Source: Siphonodentalium dalli
Taxonomy: Eukaryota; Mollusca; Scaphopoda; Gadilida; Siphonodentaliidae
Assembly: GCA_032622095.1 (NCBI GenBank)
Contig: CP136061.1
Coordinates: forward strand, 232,188,944-232,252,943
DNA: 64,000 bases
Direction: 5' to 3'
A program made the position numbers and the translations under genes. Shown piece after piece: positions 1-11,586 of the stretch (the first letter of the stretch is position 1; each line of letters opens with the position of its first letter). Below the pieces are notes generated by a model. It had not been told where the DNA came from. It saw nothing but the letters and a program-made list of their open reading frames with translations, and ran no database searches.

Positions 1-245
1 AAAAATCGATATCTGATCACTATGCGCTTTGGTGTGTGGGTTCCTCGTCTCGAATCAAATATATTTTACCCCCGAAGCCAAAGAAATAGTAATTATGGAG
101 CGTCTGATCGGATTGAGTAACTTTAACGTTTGCCTCGCGTAGTTATCTCCCTTTATCTGTAAAAATGTCATTTTAAGATCTCGGAAATTATGAGGAGCAG
201 AACATCGAAAATTGGACAATACCCACATCTCGATATGCCCTATTA
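1..245. other. Flank left of the first palindromic element, no feature seen
   Basis: AT-rich sequence outside the homology between the arms of the 246-6461 palindrome. No coding signature, RNA gene or repeat was recognised. Confidence 0.4.
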
Positions 246-404
246 GTGTAGTGACTTAGCGACAAAATTTTGTCATATTGGAACGGACTGGCCAAAAGTG
301 CCATTTTTTTATATTATGTCAAGTTAGGTGTGCTCTTTCAGAAAGTGAACTAGAAACAGGTTTCTGATCAATATTAACCCTTGTTTCCAGTATAAATCCA
401 AGAT

Positions 405-1400
405 GGCGGCCAAATTCAATCATTATTTCACCATGACATTCCAACTGGTATACAATTTAAGGCACATGCATAATAAAGGCGTCATTCCATCCGGCATTGT
501 CATATTTTGAAGATATTAGCAATCCAGGCTGACCAAATTTGAAAATTATCACTTTTTGGACCAAAAGCATGAAATTTTGTCATAAAATTATTCTCGTTTC
601 AATTATTTCGGAATAATAAACAGACACTTTCTCAAAACTGTTTCAGTGCAGATCAAAGGTTAAGATCTTAAAAATTTCAGAACTGTATACTGCAAACAAA
701 ATATACAACATCTAGGACAAATTCGTAACCATATTTTAGACATTTTGGATTATGTTACCCCTCACCCCAAATATCATGAAATTTTGTTTTTGTGATAAAC
801 ATCCGATATAACATGGATGAGAATCTATAAAGGATACTATTCGATGACATTTCTAAATACTGTAATTGCAATTACACACAAAATGACCAAAGTTGAAATT
901 TACAACTTTTTCGACTAAAATATGCAATTTGGTAAGAAAATCCTCGTCATTTCAAATATTTTGGTCCAATAAATGGTAATTTACACATAGGATATTTGCG
1001 ATAGTTCAAAATATTTGGTCTTAAATATTTTGGACATATATACTGAAAACAATGAATACATATTCTGTGGTCAATATGTAACAACGTTTCAGAAAATTTT
1101 AGTTATGTTACCCCTCGAAAATGTGACTTGGTTGTAAAGATTCAATAAATCTTTGGTTAAATCTTATAAAGTGAGTTTTTCGATGACAATTAGTCATATA
1201 TTGTTATGTAACAATCTCATTGACAGTATACTGTTTAAATTTACAATTGTATGCCTAATAACAGCTATATGTTATTTCAAATCATCATTTCAAATATTTT
1301 CAACCATTATATGGGCAATTTCTCAAACATTTCCCAAGATCGTATACCACATGCGGCCTTGAAAGTTTCGAAAATGACTGTCGAATAGAACACATTTAAA
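405..1400. repeat. Subterminal degenerate tandem repeats of the left arm (mirrored at about 5330-6310)
   Basis: Roughly 340 bp units recur with divergence. Each holds a stretch resembling GTTACCCCTC (near 750 and 1110), a segment about tracing ...TCGTTTCAATTATTT / TCGTCATTTCAAATATTT, and a downstream ACATATATACTGAAAAC-like stretch. The right arm carries the same series inverted, with ATTTTTGGGGTGAGGGG at 5587 and 5943. Internal repetition in both arms suggests subterminal arrays existed before the palindrome formed. Confidence 0.55.
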
Positions 1401-1600
1401 GGTGTATACATGTCATGTCTTGGTGAAATAGAATAAAATTCTAAAAATCTATTATACCATAAATAATTTGAAGGTGTTGACTTATATAATCTACAAATGT
1501 AGCATACAAGAGGGGGTATATATAGACATGTAGTTCAAATCACAACTTTAATTTGTCTATCAATAATACACATAACATAAAGATGGTATATCTGTGTTTA

Positions 1601-2955
1601 GGGTGGATACACACATGCATGTAATCTCTGTAAATATCGTGTATTTGGAGTTTTACATGGATCATACACACCGTGTAATATGTGTCCGCTGACAACCCAA
1701 TCATTACGACTGTGTTTGACCACAGTGAGTTAAACTCTGAACCGCTGAAGAGCCGTTGACTGGGACGAAGTCGTCAGGCCGCTTAAAATAATTATTCGCG
1801 CGATAACTCAAATGGTCGACGTTCTGTTTAAATCATTGTCAGTATTCTATTGATGTTAATACCAGTGATGGCCTCTTCCACAACGCAGGGGGCTATGACC
1901 CCCAACACACACGGGGAGCTATATTATCCCAGAAGCTACCGAATTCACCATTGCATATTTCCTCGACGGGGGTGTGCACGCAGCACCCTGAGTCCTGACA
2001 CCCTGCTTTATAAATATCGTAGTCATGTCTGTCGTGTCTGTTTTCTACGAGTGATTAATCTAATATGCAGCAATTTATGCTATTCATATAATTATGAACA
2101 TATTATACAGCTTTAAATTTGAATGCATGGTGTTGCTGTTTGTCTTCATTCGGCGAAAGGGTTGCCTAGCTACGAGATCCCAACTACGTCACCTTTCATC
2201 TCTTGTGTTATACAGTTATACATGTATACGCAAAATTTACAACTATGGAATATTTAAGTAAAACATATTGTAATTCTTGCCCAGATAATCCTGGCTGATA
2301 CATTCAATTAACTCCCTAGTTATTAGAAGCTTTCGAGAACCAGCCCCTCCCCCAATCATGGATTATGGTCGAAAATGTTATAATTCAAGCTTGTGACAGG
2401 TAGGAGCTTGTTCAACCTTTGGCTTGAGAAACATATATATAAATGGGGGGAGGGTGTCACTCTTTTTAATTTCAACGCTGTACCTGCATTATTTTTTGGC
2501 GCTATAATGAATATTTGCAATCCCAATTGAATTAATGTTATCACATGAGCTCGCTCTCAAATTATCAGAGAAATCTCAACAAGCCGGTATCATCCTATAA
2601 AAGAATTCTGCATATTTTATTTTTGTTTTGGATGACCCTGTTTCCAAGAAATGACAGAAACAAATCAAGTATAAAATCGACCGGCTCTAATCCACTTTTC
2701 GAAGTGAATTATAACTCGTGAAAAACAGCAACATATATCAGACAAGAATTACTCATTTCGGCATCCATGAAAGAAGACATGTTTATGACTGGCCTGAAAT
2801 TTCTTGATGGCAGTTTGTTTGATAATGGCTTATAACTACTCACTGGTGAAATTGACCTCTCGCGCGCAGGTGATTAATTTTGTCAATTATTGGTGTGGCC
2901 ATGTAAAATACATGTATTTTACATACAGACATTACATGCATGTGTGTATCCACCC
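1601..2955 (+). mobile_element. PIF/Harbinger-like non-autonomous element, copy 1
   Basis: The terminal inverted repeats begin GGGTGGATACACACATGCAT and end with the complement. The flanking duplication is TTA (1598-1600 and 2956-2958). TTA matches the TWA target of PIF/Harbinger transposons, and the GGG start fits that group. The right arm of the surrounding palindrome preserves the uninterrupted site with one TTA (complement of 5122-5124), so the borders and the 3 bp duplication are demonstrated rather than guessed. No transposase was recognised inside; the short ORF at 1850-2116 reappears in inverted form in copy 2 (27717-27995) and is probably not a functional protein. Confidence 0.85.
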
Positions 2956-3586
2956 TTATACTCTGTTCTTAAATTCACGTTTGTTATGTTGTACCTGTAT
3001 AACTATAATGTGCACAGTCTGATCATACCAGCGGATATATAGCAACTCATAGATTGTCATGTTATAATCACCGGTGACCATGTTGATACATTGAACAAAT
3101 ATTTTAGGCATTCTTAATATTACAATTACAACTGCATAATTATGTGCATGGTAAATCAGCTATTGCACATTTGCACCTGTTACAAGTTTGGGATTTGCAA
3201 CAACACTTGATGAGTTCTGAACACACAGCTGCAGCTTCTGGTAATGTAGTCCACAATGGTTTACATCCATGATCTTCAACTGTCCATCCCCAGTCATGCG
3301 GGCCATGTATTGGAATTGTTATGTCATGTCAAGTGTACCACAATCCTGCCTGGTATATGGCTCATTTCGTATGCTGTGTTAGGGCCCCTTTTGAGCGACA
3401 AGTTTTGGAGAATTCTCTTCATATGCCTCGTTATCAGCAACTTTTGACAACCTTTATTATAATTAATGTTAATGAAACGTTCGAGTTCTTTGAAAATATA
3501 TGAGGATGAATCTAGTTGAATAAAAGGTTGATTCGCCTATATAAGAAATGTACATTTATCTGTGATAACGGGATAATATTTCCATG

Positions 3587-4240
3587 CTATCCAGAAACTT
3601 TTTCTGCCCTTTATATGGAAGAACAAAGTGGTATCAAAAGCAGATATCGAATGAAAATTGGGTAGTGATAACAATTGTCATCGCCCAGAGCGGAAAATGT
3701 GCTGTTGTCATGGTACAATGTTTTAGTTTTGCCTGTTCCCAGAGAAACACATGTATCACCACCACTGTTAGCATCCGTAAACTTTGAAAACAGACCGATG
3801 ACCATTGCCAGGACATCTGTGTCAACAATCCAAACACGGATGGTCGTCAGCCCACAAGAAAGCGCATGGATAATGTGCGGCACAATTCTAATATCAGCTT
3901 CCTCATATCCTGACAACAGTTTCTCAAGATTTACTAGGAAGAATTTGCTATTTTGAGAGTTGACGAACATTCTGTCATGTTTAACACTTTATCATCATGT
4001 TCTGATGCATTACTTGTCAGGAATACAAAAATTTCAAGCTTATTGTCAGAATGACGGAGGAAGTCGTTCCATTTTTTTGGAATCTTAGTTTGGCCACCAA
4101 CTTTTCGTCCAAGACCTATACCACGATTCTCATTAGTGCTGCCTTTTGTGCTGCCTTCAAAATACCTATCCCACACAACACACATGACATTAACACTTCT
4201 TATTTGTAGAGTAGAAACTTCATTGGTGACTTTAATCATT
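3587..4240 (-). pseudogene. C-terminal half of a repeat-associated metazoan protein (EEADxR / DTDV family), decayed
   Basis: Two overlapping minus-strand reading frames form one decayed gene. The first (4239-3934) contains a WDRYFEGSTKGST block, then GGQTKIPKKWNDFLR and NKLEIFVFL. The second (3970-3611) contains EEADIRIVPHIIHA and VWIVDTDVLAMVIGLF, then FGTGK-like SLGTGKTKTLY. After one more frameshift near 3660, a block resembling the family motif HAxxGCDTTSxFxGKGKxxxW follows (ISAFDTT, IKGRKSFW). This order matches a large uncharacterised protein family seen in cnidarian, mollusc and other animal genomes. I infer a PIN/XPG-like nuclease fold from the spaced acidic motifs, but have not shown it. 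At least two frameshifts make it non-functional. It lies in the left arm of the palindrome; the matching N-terminal half is on the opposite strand at 4309-4792. Confidence 0.7.
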
Positions 4241-4308
4241 AAAAGTACATGTAGATCCTATCGCAGGCACAATTATATGCACAAGAACGCCTCCATATAA
4301 TATCTTGC

Positions 4309-4792
4309 ATGTACTTCCAATATTTTATTTCTTGTAATAGTGTGTTCGAACAACATTTGGGCAGTTCAAAAAACCCGAAATCGCTTCTCCGCTATTCCAA
4401 ACGATCAAGTGCAGGAACAGGAGAACATCAAATTGAAAGGAAATGGAGGGTTGATAGGTTTAACAGAGAGCTCATCAACAATAACGAGATGGCTAGAACT
4501 CCCCGAACCAGACTTGTTTTTCTCTCATGAGAGTCGGCTATTTCCCCCGCTTTCTAGTATCAACGGGAGGTAAATTCAAGGGGACACAATCTGATTTGCT
4601 GGGATGTATCCGGGAATCAATTGGAGATATATCGAACCCACCTAAAAATGTTCAGTGCAAGATATTTGATGGAGGCATTCTTGTGGATATGATTGTACCT
4701 GCGATATAGTATCTACTTTTAATGATTACGCCCAGTCACTAATGAAGTTTCTACTCTACAGACTAAGAAGTTTTACTGTCATATATATGTAG
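4309..4792 (+). pseudogene. N-terminal/middle part of the same repeat-associated protein, decayed
   Basis: The plus strand encodes, with frameshifts, the part of the family that precedes the EEAD/DTDV region. Frame starting 4340: RFSAIPNDQVQEQENIKLKG then LIGLTESSSTITRWLELPE, matching the family signature FSAIxxDQxHEQNNxxxKGxGGxxGLTxxPxxxxRW. Then SHESRLFPPLSS; after a shift near 4565, GGKFKGTQSDLLGCI and KIFDGGILVDMIVPA. After another shift at 4709, VSTFNDYAQSLMKFLLYRLR. That endpoint abuts, in protein order, the WDRY block of the minus-strand half at 4240. The two halves therefore belong to one ancestral gene now split between opposing palindrome arms. Family function unknown. Confidence 0.7.
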
Positions 4793-6461
4793 TGTGGGAC
4801 ATATGAAACGAGCTGCCTACCAGGTATAATTGTGGTACACTTGTCATGCCAACTTGCCAAGCTGCAGCTGTGTGCTCAGAACTCATTAAGTGTTGTTGCA
4901 AATCACAAACTTGTAACAGATGCAGATGTGTAAACGCTGACTTACCATACACAGAGTTATGTAGATGTAATTGTGTGCTTAAAATATTTGTTCAACGTAT
5001 AAACACAGGCAGCGGTGATTATAACATGACAATCTATGAGTTGCTATCTATCAGCTGGTTTTATCAGTCTGTGAACATTATAGTTATATAACATAACAAA
5101 CATGAATTTAAGAACACAGTATAAACAAAGATAGACCATCTTTATGTGTATTATTGATTGACAATCTAAAGTTGTGACCTGAAATGCATATCTATATATA
5201 CACCCCTCTTGAATGCTAGATTACACAAGTCAATGATATTGGGTCAAATATATCCATTAATGGTATTATAGATTCTTTTATTTTTATTGTATTTCACCAA
5301 AACATTACATGTATATACCCTTATATGTGGTGTATATATATTTGATGATCATTTTCGAAACTTTTAAGACCGCATATTGTATATTATTGCATATTGCCAT
5401 TCTATTGGTTGAACATATTTGAAATGATCAAATAAATTGTTATTAGGCATACAATTGTTAATTTCAACAGTATACTGACAATGAGATTGTTACATTATAA
5501 TATATGACGAATAGCGATCGACAAACTCACTTTATAAGATTTAACCAAAGATTTATTGAATCCTTACAACAAGTCACATTTTCGTGATTTTTGGGGTGAG
5601 GGGTAACATAAACCAAGTTTTCTGAAACGTTGTTACATATTAAACACATACAATGTATTAATCGTTTTCAGTATATATGTCCAAAACATATAAGACCGAA
5701 CATTGTGAACTATCGCAAATATCCTATGAGTAAATGACCATTTATTGGACCAAAATATTTGAAATGAAGAGGATTTTCTTACAAAATTGCATATGTTTTG
5801 TCGAAAAAGATGTTATATTTCAACTTTGGTCATTGTGTATGTAATTGCCATAGCAGTATTTAGAAATGTGATCAAATAGTGTCCTTTGTAGATTCTCATC
5901 CATGTTCTATCGAATGCTTATCACAAAAACAATATTTCATGATTTTTGGGGTGAGGGGTAACATAATCCAAAATTTCTAAAATACGGTTAAGAATGTGTC
6001 CTAGATATTGTATGTTTTGATTAGAGTATACATGTCCAAAAATGCTAAGATCTTAACCTTTGATCTGCACTGAAACATTTTTGAGAAATTGTCTGTTTAT
6101 TATTCCGAAATAGTTGAAACGAGAATGATTATATGACAAAATTGCATGTTTTTGGTACAAAAAGTGATAAATTTCCAATTTGGTCAGCCTGGGTTGCTAC
6201 TATCTTCAAAATATGACAATGTCAGGTTGAATGACGCCTTTATTATGCATGCGCCTCAAATTGTATACCAGTTGGAACGTCAGGGTGAAATAATGATTGA
6301 ATTTGACCGCCATCTTGGATTTATACTGGAAACAAGGGTTAATATTGATCAGAAACCTGTTTCTAGTTCACTTTCTGAAAGAGCACACCTAACTTGACAA
6401 AATATAAAAAAAATGGCACTTTTGGCCAGTCCGTTCCAAAAAAAACGCTAAGTCACTACAC

Positions 6462-7370
6462 TATATTAGCCACGGGCATCAAAACTTCTACCCGCGCTTT
6501 CGCTGTGGAGTTACCGCCCATAGATAGGCACACATTCCAGATAACTGCATTTGGTTTTCACAGTCGTGTTGATCCCTGTCAGTCAGTGCGAAAACCAAAC
6601 TGGGCAGGTTCGGTACAATATTTTTTTTACATTGGTGGGGGTGGAATGATTCGAATGTTTATCGTGACGAAACTCGTTTATTCGTCTATTTAGGTCTATA
6701 GATTCCCAGAGTCCAGCTGATCATACACCAAGAAAGATTATTTTAATCTGAGTGGAAATACCAGAGTTGTGGGCAATCGGCTTGTCGTCGTTTCTCCTAT
6801 AAACGGACAAACATTGGAGACCATCACATACTTCTAAGCGTCCGGAATAAATAGTGCTCCGTACTATGCGCCAAATTTTGACAATGTCGGTTCCGTATTG
6901 TAGGTCTGGGGAGGGGTGGTCAGTGGGACAAAATTGTGTTCTTGTCCTAATCGAAGGAAACTTAGAATCTAATATCTACAGCCAAAGCAGATCACGAAAC
7001 TGAAAACAGATCTTAAATCCGGTGGAAAATGACGGAGATTTGGGGCATTCACAGTTTGCAATTATATATGGCACACGAACTTGACAACACAACTCCTCCG
7101 AAACTGTCTAACATTGCCTGGCATTTGATACGCCAATGCGTACGGACTGAAGAGAGCATGCGGTATGTCACATTTTGCCAGTGTCGGTTCAGTATTGTGG
7201 GTCTGGGGAGGGGTGGTCGGTGATATCAAAATGACATTCGTCTCCAAAACAGATGACGCGTTAAATCTGATAACATTCATGTATTCGGGTTTATTACGCC
7301 ACCTGTGGTGTTTCTAGCTTCTGAGATTTTGATATTGCGTGGTGGACAGGGCGAATGTATTCTTGGAGAT
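6462..7370. repeat. Unannotated stretch with a ~55 bp direct repeat (6882-6935 and 7169-7222)
   Basis: The two copies share a core around GTCTGGGGAGGGGTGGTC preceded by ACAATGTCGGTTCCGTATTG-like sequence. Nothing else was recognised; the short ORFs at 6394-6693 and 7029-7223 show no family signature. Confidence 0.45.
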
Positions 7371-7819
7371 TGTTTGTACCTTACTTAATCGTACCGATAG
7401 AATCACGTAGATGCCGAAATTGTAAAGTTAACGCCACCGGTGTATAATACGTTTATGAAAATATGATAAATCGTATCGATAGAGTCAGGACAGGCTCAAA
7501 TTGTAAACTTAAAGTCACCGGTGTAATAATATGTTGTTGAAAATATAAATAATTTGATAGACTGAAAATAATATATAACCCATTGGGAGCCCCTGATGTA
7601 TTCTTGTTTGTACCTTACTCAATCGTACCGATAGAATCACGTAGATGCTTAAATTGTAAAGTTAACGCCACCGGTGTATAATACGTTTGTGAAAATGTGT
7701 TAAATCGTATCGATAGAGTCAGGACAGGCTGAAATTGTAAACTTAAAGTCACTTGTTGTTGAAAATATAAATAATCTGATAGACTGAAAATAATGTGTAA
7801 CCCATTGAGAACCCCTGGT
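7371..7819. repeat. Tandem duplication, unit about 234 bp (two copies)
   Basis: Copy 1 begins TGTTTGTACCTTACTTAATC at 7371 and copy 2 begins at 7605 with one difference in that string. Both contain the half-unit pair ending CACCGGTGTA, and both end in AACCCATTG(G/A)GA. Copy 2 is slightly shorter because of an internal deletion near 7752. Inside each unit the two halves (GTACCGATAGAATCACG and GTATCGATAGAGTCAGG) are themselves related. Confidence 0.8.
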
Positions 7820-9280
7820 TTAGTGAAGTGCATTGTGGGAAGTTTAATTATGATTCACCTCCATCTTTATTTTCTGGAATTATCACCAAGATTTCTCCAC
7901 TCTGTTCTCTTAAAATGTACCCTGATCGGTCATATTCTTTTGATAATTCTATCTAAATACATCTTAGCTACTATTCGGATCTGCTGTCCCGGTCGAAGAA
8001 GGTTTAGTTTGACCAAAACGGCTTTTGACAAAAGTTTGTTTACAAAAATTGAGCATACTCAATGACCCGTAGGCCGTACACGCTGTAAATTTTTTATCGA
8101 AAACAAATTCAATTTCTTCCATCTAAAACATAATTACGCGCTGAACTCTGTCATTTTAAGAATATAGTAGTATTATACACATACACACCAAGTTTCAGCT
8201 CAAAATTTTGAAAAATGACAGTTTTATAGACATAAATCGATTTTAAATTTTATCAACGAAAAAAAAAATCATTTCTTCGATCTAGGAAATAATTACGTGC
8301 TGTACCCTGTCATATTTGACCGGTTCTAACTGATAATTGTGTGACAGTACAGTCGCGTTACTTTATACGTCAACATTGGTCATTATCACTCGACAAATTT
8401 ATTTCGGTCTATCGTATCAGTATCAACCCCTATTTCCCCCGCGTAGCCTGACTAAGTGTCTTTATCGCTCCACTAATTTGTATCGTTTCATCGGTATGAA
8501 TTCCATATCCAATTATCCACATATAACCAACCCAATCTCTAATCCCGGTCCAATTTATTTATTTCTTTCATCGGTATATAGTCATGTTACGTAATATTTT
8601 ATCTTGTGATACTTGTACTTATATGTCTATGGTATTACTATAGTATACCGTATATGTATATCAATTGCTATTCCTTTCTATATAATCCTGGTGCCAACTA
8701 TAGAGATAATTTCAGACCCCCCCCCCCAATTTTATATAATTGCTGCTTTAGTAGTCACGATGCATTACATGGCAACATCGATCCACTAATTTATGTCAGT
8801 TCATCAACTTCATCGGTACAAACCCCTTTTTTCTCCGAGTCCATATAACATAACCAACCCAACATCTTATAGAACTCCATAAATGACTATTCTGGCACTA
8901 TATAGAGATGACTAAGATTCTGACACCCCCCTATTTTATAGCCTTGTTGCAACAGTAGAGTTGATATGCATAATATGTCAACATTGGTCGTTATTGCTCT
9001 ACAAATTGATATCGGTTCAACCCTTAGTTCCCTGTATCGCCCACCCCTCCCTCAATTTATTTTTTCATTTGTATTATAGTCTCGTCACATACACATTTTA
9101 TCTTTTGTAACTTTTGCTTCAAAGCGTCGAGATCCGCTTTTTGAAATGTAAGCAGGCTTCAAACTCATCTTATCCAAGAAAAACTCTGGTTACATAACAA
9201 ATTTGTGTATACGGTGTACGCGCATTTGTTGCGTTAAAAACCAAAGGTCCCAAGTCAAGGTCCAAATCCCCAACACACTG
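7820..9280. repeat. Degenerate repeats, no gene recognised
   Basis: 8103-8165 and 8270-8330 share an ATTTCTTC-ATCTA...AATTACG-GCTG...CTGTCAT pattern. From about 8370 to 9120 three diverged units recur; each has ACATTGGTC(A/G)TTAT or ACATCGATCCACT, a CGGTxxxAACCCCT(A/T)TTT stretch and, in two of them, TTTTATCTT followed by an ACTTxTxCTT tail. The pattern suggests an old tandem repeat. A poly-C run is present near 8718. Confidence 0.4.
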
Positions 9281-9829
9281 ATGTGAGGTTTAACTCCATC
9301 TACATACAGTAATGTCCAAAGTAATTCATCATTTAACCACAGCAAAATTGTGTGTATTTTTTCATGATTCTAAATCCTGAAAAATTACCCATAATTATGC
9401 TGTGGTTAAAGGGTCAATTACTTTGGGCATTACTGTAACCAATATAAGGATTTGAGGTTTAATGATAACTCAATCATCATACAGTAATGTTCAAAGCAAT
9501 TGACCAATTAACCACAGCAGAATAATGGGTAATTTGAGGATTGTAAATGCTGAAAAAATACATAATTCTGCTGTGGTTAAGTGGTCAATTACTTTGGGCA
9601 TTAGTGTAACCAATATAAGGATTTGAGGTTTAATGATAACTCAATCCTCATACAGTAATGTCCAAAGTAATTGACCACAGCAAAATTATTGGTAAATTTT
9701 CAGGATTTCAAATCCTGAAAAATTACCAATAATTCTGATGTGGTTAAGTGGTCAATTACTTTGGGTATTACTGTAACCAATACAAGGATGTGAGGTTTAA
9801 TGAGAACTCCATCCATATAACTAATAATT
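9281..9829. repeat. Three tandem copies of a palindromic unit (~175 bp period)
   Basis: Each unit carries an inverted pair: ACAGTAATGTCCAAAGTAAT on the left and a complement ending ATTACTTTGGGCATTACTGT on the right, with CTTAACCACAGCAGAATT-type inner arms. The palindromes lie at about 9306-9437, 9482-9605 and 9653-9775. The linker is AACCAATATAAGGATTTGAG GTTTAATGA-like and also precedes the first copy from 9281. Copy 3 has lost a few bases of the left arm. Each palindrome resembles a MITE, but here it is multiplied as a tandem satellite. Confidence 0.85.
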
Positions 9830-10600
9830 ATGTGTGAAAATCAAAACAAAATAAATTCCATGATGGCGTCCAATATGGACTGCCTAATTCTGCTCCAAAA
9901 CATGTATATTCAATATATGGATGTTTATTGGGGGAAACCGATTATTTCAATGATATTTTCATTAACTGTGATCCAAAACCCGACTTACGGGAGCGTGCGA
10001 CTGTATCTTAAGCATATGTGCCTATTTAATGAGCCAACAATTGGAATCCCAACAGAGAAGATTGGCGTGGGTCCCTTGCGCGATCTGTCCATCGAAAACT
10101 ATTTAGACATCTCAAGACACGTAAGACCCAATAAGTTAATATACAGAATAGATACATCTATTGCCTGAGTGACTAATATTTATATTTGTTACAATGAGGT
10201 CAAATAGTTGCGAAGCCAGCACCACAATTCTTTCCCTCCATAGTAAATCTTAAAATAACTTCTAAAGAATTAATAATTCACCTTATATTTGGTATGAAGC
10301 GTCCTTGGTTAACTGGAGTTCATATCTGTTAGCATCACGTCACCAAGGTAATTACTTGCGAAGCCACAGCCACAACTATTTCCCTCCATAGTAATTATCA
10401 AAACAACTTCTTAAGAACAATTGACCAGGTCAGTCGCGCAATTATTGGAAGAGCCACGGTCAATCATTTTTTTTAAACCAAATGTTACATTTAAATTATT
10501 GCTTTATTTAACCAAAACAAAAATGAGAAAATTTAACTTTTACTACTTGCTAAATTTTATCTTTGAATTATTTCATTTAAATTTTAGTATTTAAAGTATA
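9830..10600. other. Unrecognised stretch with a short direct repeat
   Basis: A 112-codon plus-strand ORF (9830-10168) shows no family motif, signal peptide or domain and is not called a gene. A direct repeat of about 60 bp lies at 10196-10250 and 10340-10400 (TTGCGAAGCCA then TTTCCCTCCATAGTAA). Confidence 0.35.
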
Positions 10601-10699
10601 CTATGTCCAAGTCTTTATAATCTGTTGAGTGACCCCACAGTCGTTTACTTTGTTAGTAATAATTTGAAGGATTACTTGTTTAAACGCAATTGTTATCAA

Positions 10700-10796
10700 A
10701 TTATTTTATGTATTTTTTATAATTTCTATTTATATGTAATACCATAATATTGGTGGCGTTACCATTTTTGACTATGGTTTTCTTGTCAAGGGTGTG
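10700..10796 (-). pseudogene. LINE ORF2 extreme C-terminus fragment
   Basis: On the minus strand this reads KKTIVKNGNATNIMVLHI and ends at a stop near 10706. It is a close relative of KKTIIRNGNALKIILL at 58825-58870 in the larger LINE remnant. The shared downstream DNA (TAATAATTTGAAGGATTA at 10659 and 58725) shows that both come from the same retrotransposon family. The upstream border near 10796 is abrupt. Confidence 0.6.
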
Positions 10797-11530
10797 TGAG
10801 GTATACACTAGGGAAATAGCAATCAGTAATATAACCCGCTACCAACGTCTAAAGTATGAGGCTGACAAAATAGATTACCCAAAGTTCCTTATCGCCTACA
10901 TCACCGAACGTAAGATCTTGTTGATTCCAGTCATGTAAGTTTCGTCGAACCAGTTAGTTGTCGTTTTCAATGAAAGGAACACATATGAATTCATAATTGT
11001 GTACTTGGTCTGGTGCTCTATATAATGGTGGGAACTAACACGGTACACAATTCTTCTGATTCGTGCTTGCAATAAAAAGAAATCGTCCGCAGCAAAATAA
11101 CCGTTCATTAAATTGGATATTGAGCGTCCAATATTAAATAATGAATCGTTGTTTGCAAAATAATGTACGATCTCGACAATAACCATCCATTATCCAATAA
11201 TCTGGACTCGATGAACAAAGGAGTGACGTCATAGTCATGTTTTAAGGTATTGTAAATTACTATCTCCATTTTATGGATGGTACAGCTATTTAGCACTGTG
11301 AATCCTGACTGGTGGGTCAGAACATTCATTGTATTATCTGCTACTTCTGTTCGGGATGGCTGTTCCGACGGACACACGATAATACATGCAAGTTACTGCT
11401 CGATCGAAGCGGAGGGAAACGACGTATATTTAAATTAGTGGTTATATACTAGCATGATTTGAGAAAAGACTTCCTCTTTAGTGACATGGTATAGTCTCAT
11501 ACCAGGCTAGTAATTCGGGTCGTTGATTTG
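10797..11530. other. No feature recognised
   Basis: A plus-strand open stretch (to 10935) ends at ATGTAAGT, which could be a splice donor, but there is no acceptor, start or domain support. Overlapping minus-strand ORFs at 10896-11377 have no recognisable motif. Confidence 0.3.
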
Positions 11531-11586
11531 TCGATTTGAATTGGAGACATGGTAAGACGCTTTACCATGTCTCCAATTCAAGTCGA
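11531..11586. repeat. 25 bp hairpin with a 6 nt loop
   Basis: The left arm (11531-11555) pairs with the right arm (11562-11586). The inner 20 bp (TTGAATTGGAGACATGGTAA and its complement) are perfect; one G-T position lies outside them. The loop is GACGCT. No poly-T tract or homologous copy was seen in the window. It may be a tiny foldback element or a local inverted duplication; a small-RNA precursor is possible but unsupported. Confidence 0.7.

Larger units (their letters stand above)
246..6461. mobile_element. Giant palindromic (foldback) transposon-like element
   Basis: The left arm runs from 246 to about 4315 and the right arm from about 4640 to 6461; they are imperfect reverse complements. 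The outer ends read GTGTAGTGACTTAGCG at 246 and its complement ending at 6461, with TA on both sides, which suggests a TA target duplication. Homology can be followed inward through several anchors: 402 with 6315, 1500 with 5215, 3040 with 5043, and 4192 with 4750. Two blocks break the left arm: a Harbinger-like insertion (1601-2955) and a segment of about 790 bp (about 3382-4168) that is missing from the right arm. The unpaired centre is about 4315-4640. A decayed gene spans the centre, one half per arm. Superfamily unknown; a TA target would be compatible with several DNA transposon groups. Confidence 0.8.

Noticed and set aside
9830-10168. 112-codon plus-strand ORF
   Set aside because: No family motif, no splice or promoter context, unremarkable for AT-rich sequence.
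10750-10938. Possible exon ending at ATGTAAGT
   Set aside because: The first part is the antisense of a LINE scrap; no acceptor or domain supports the remainder.
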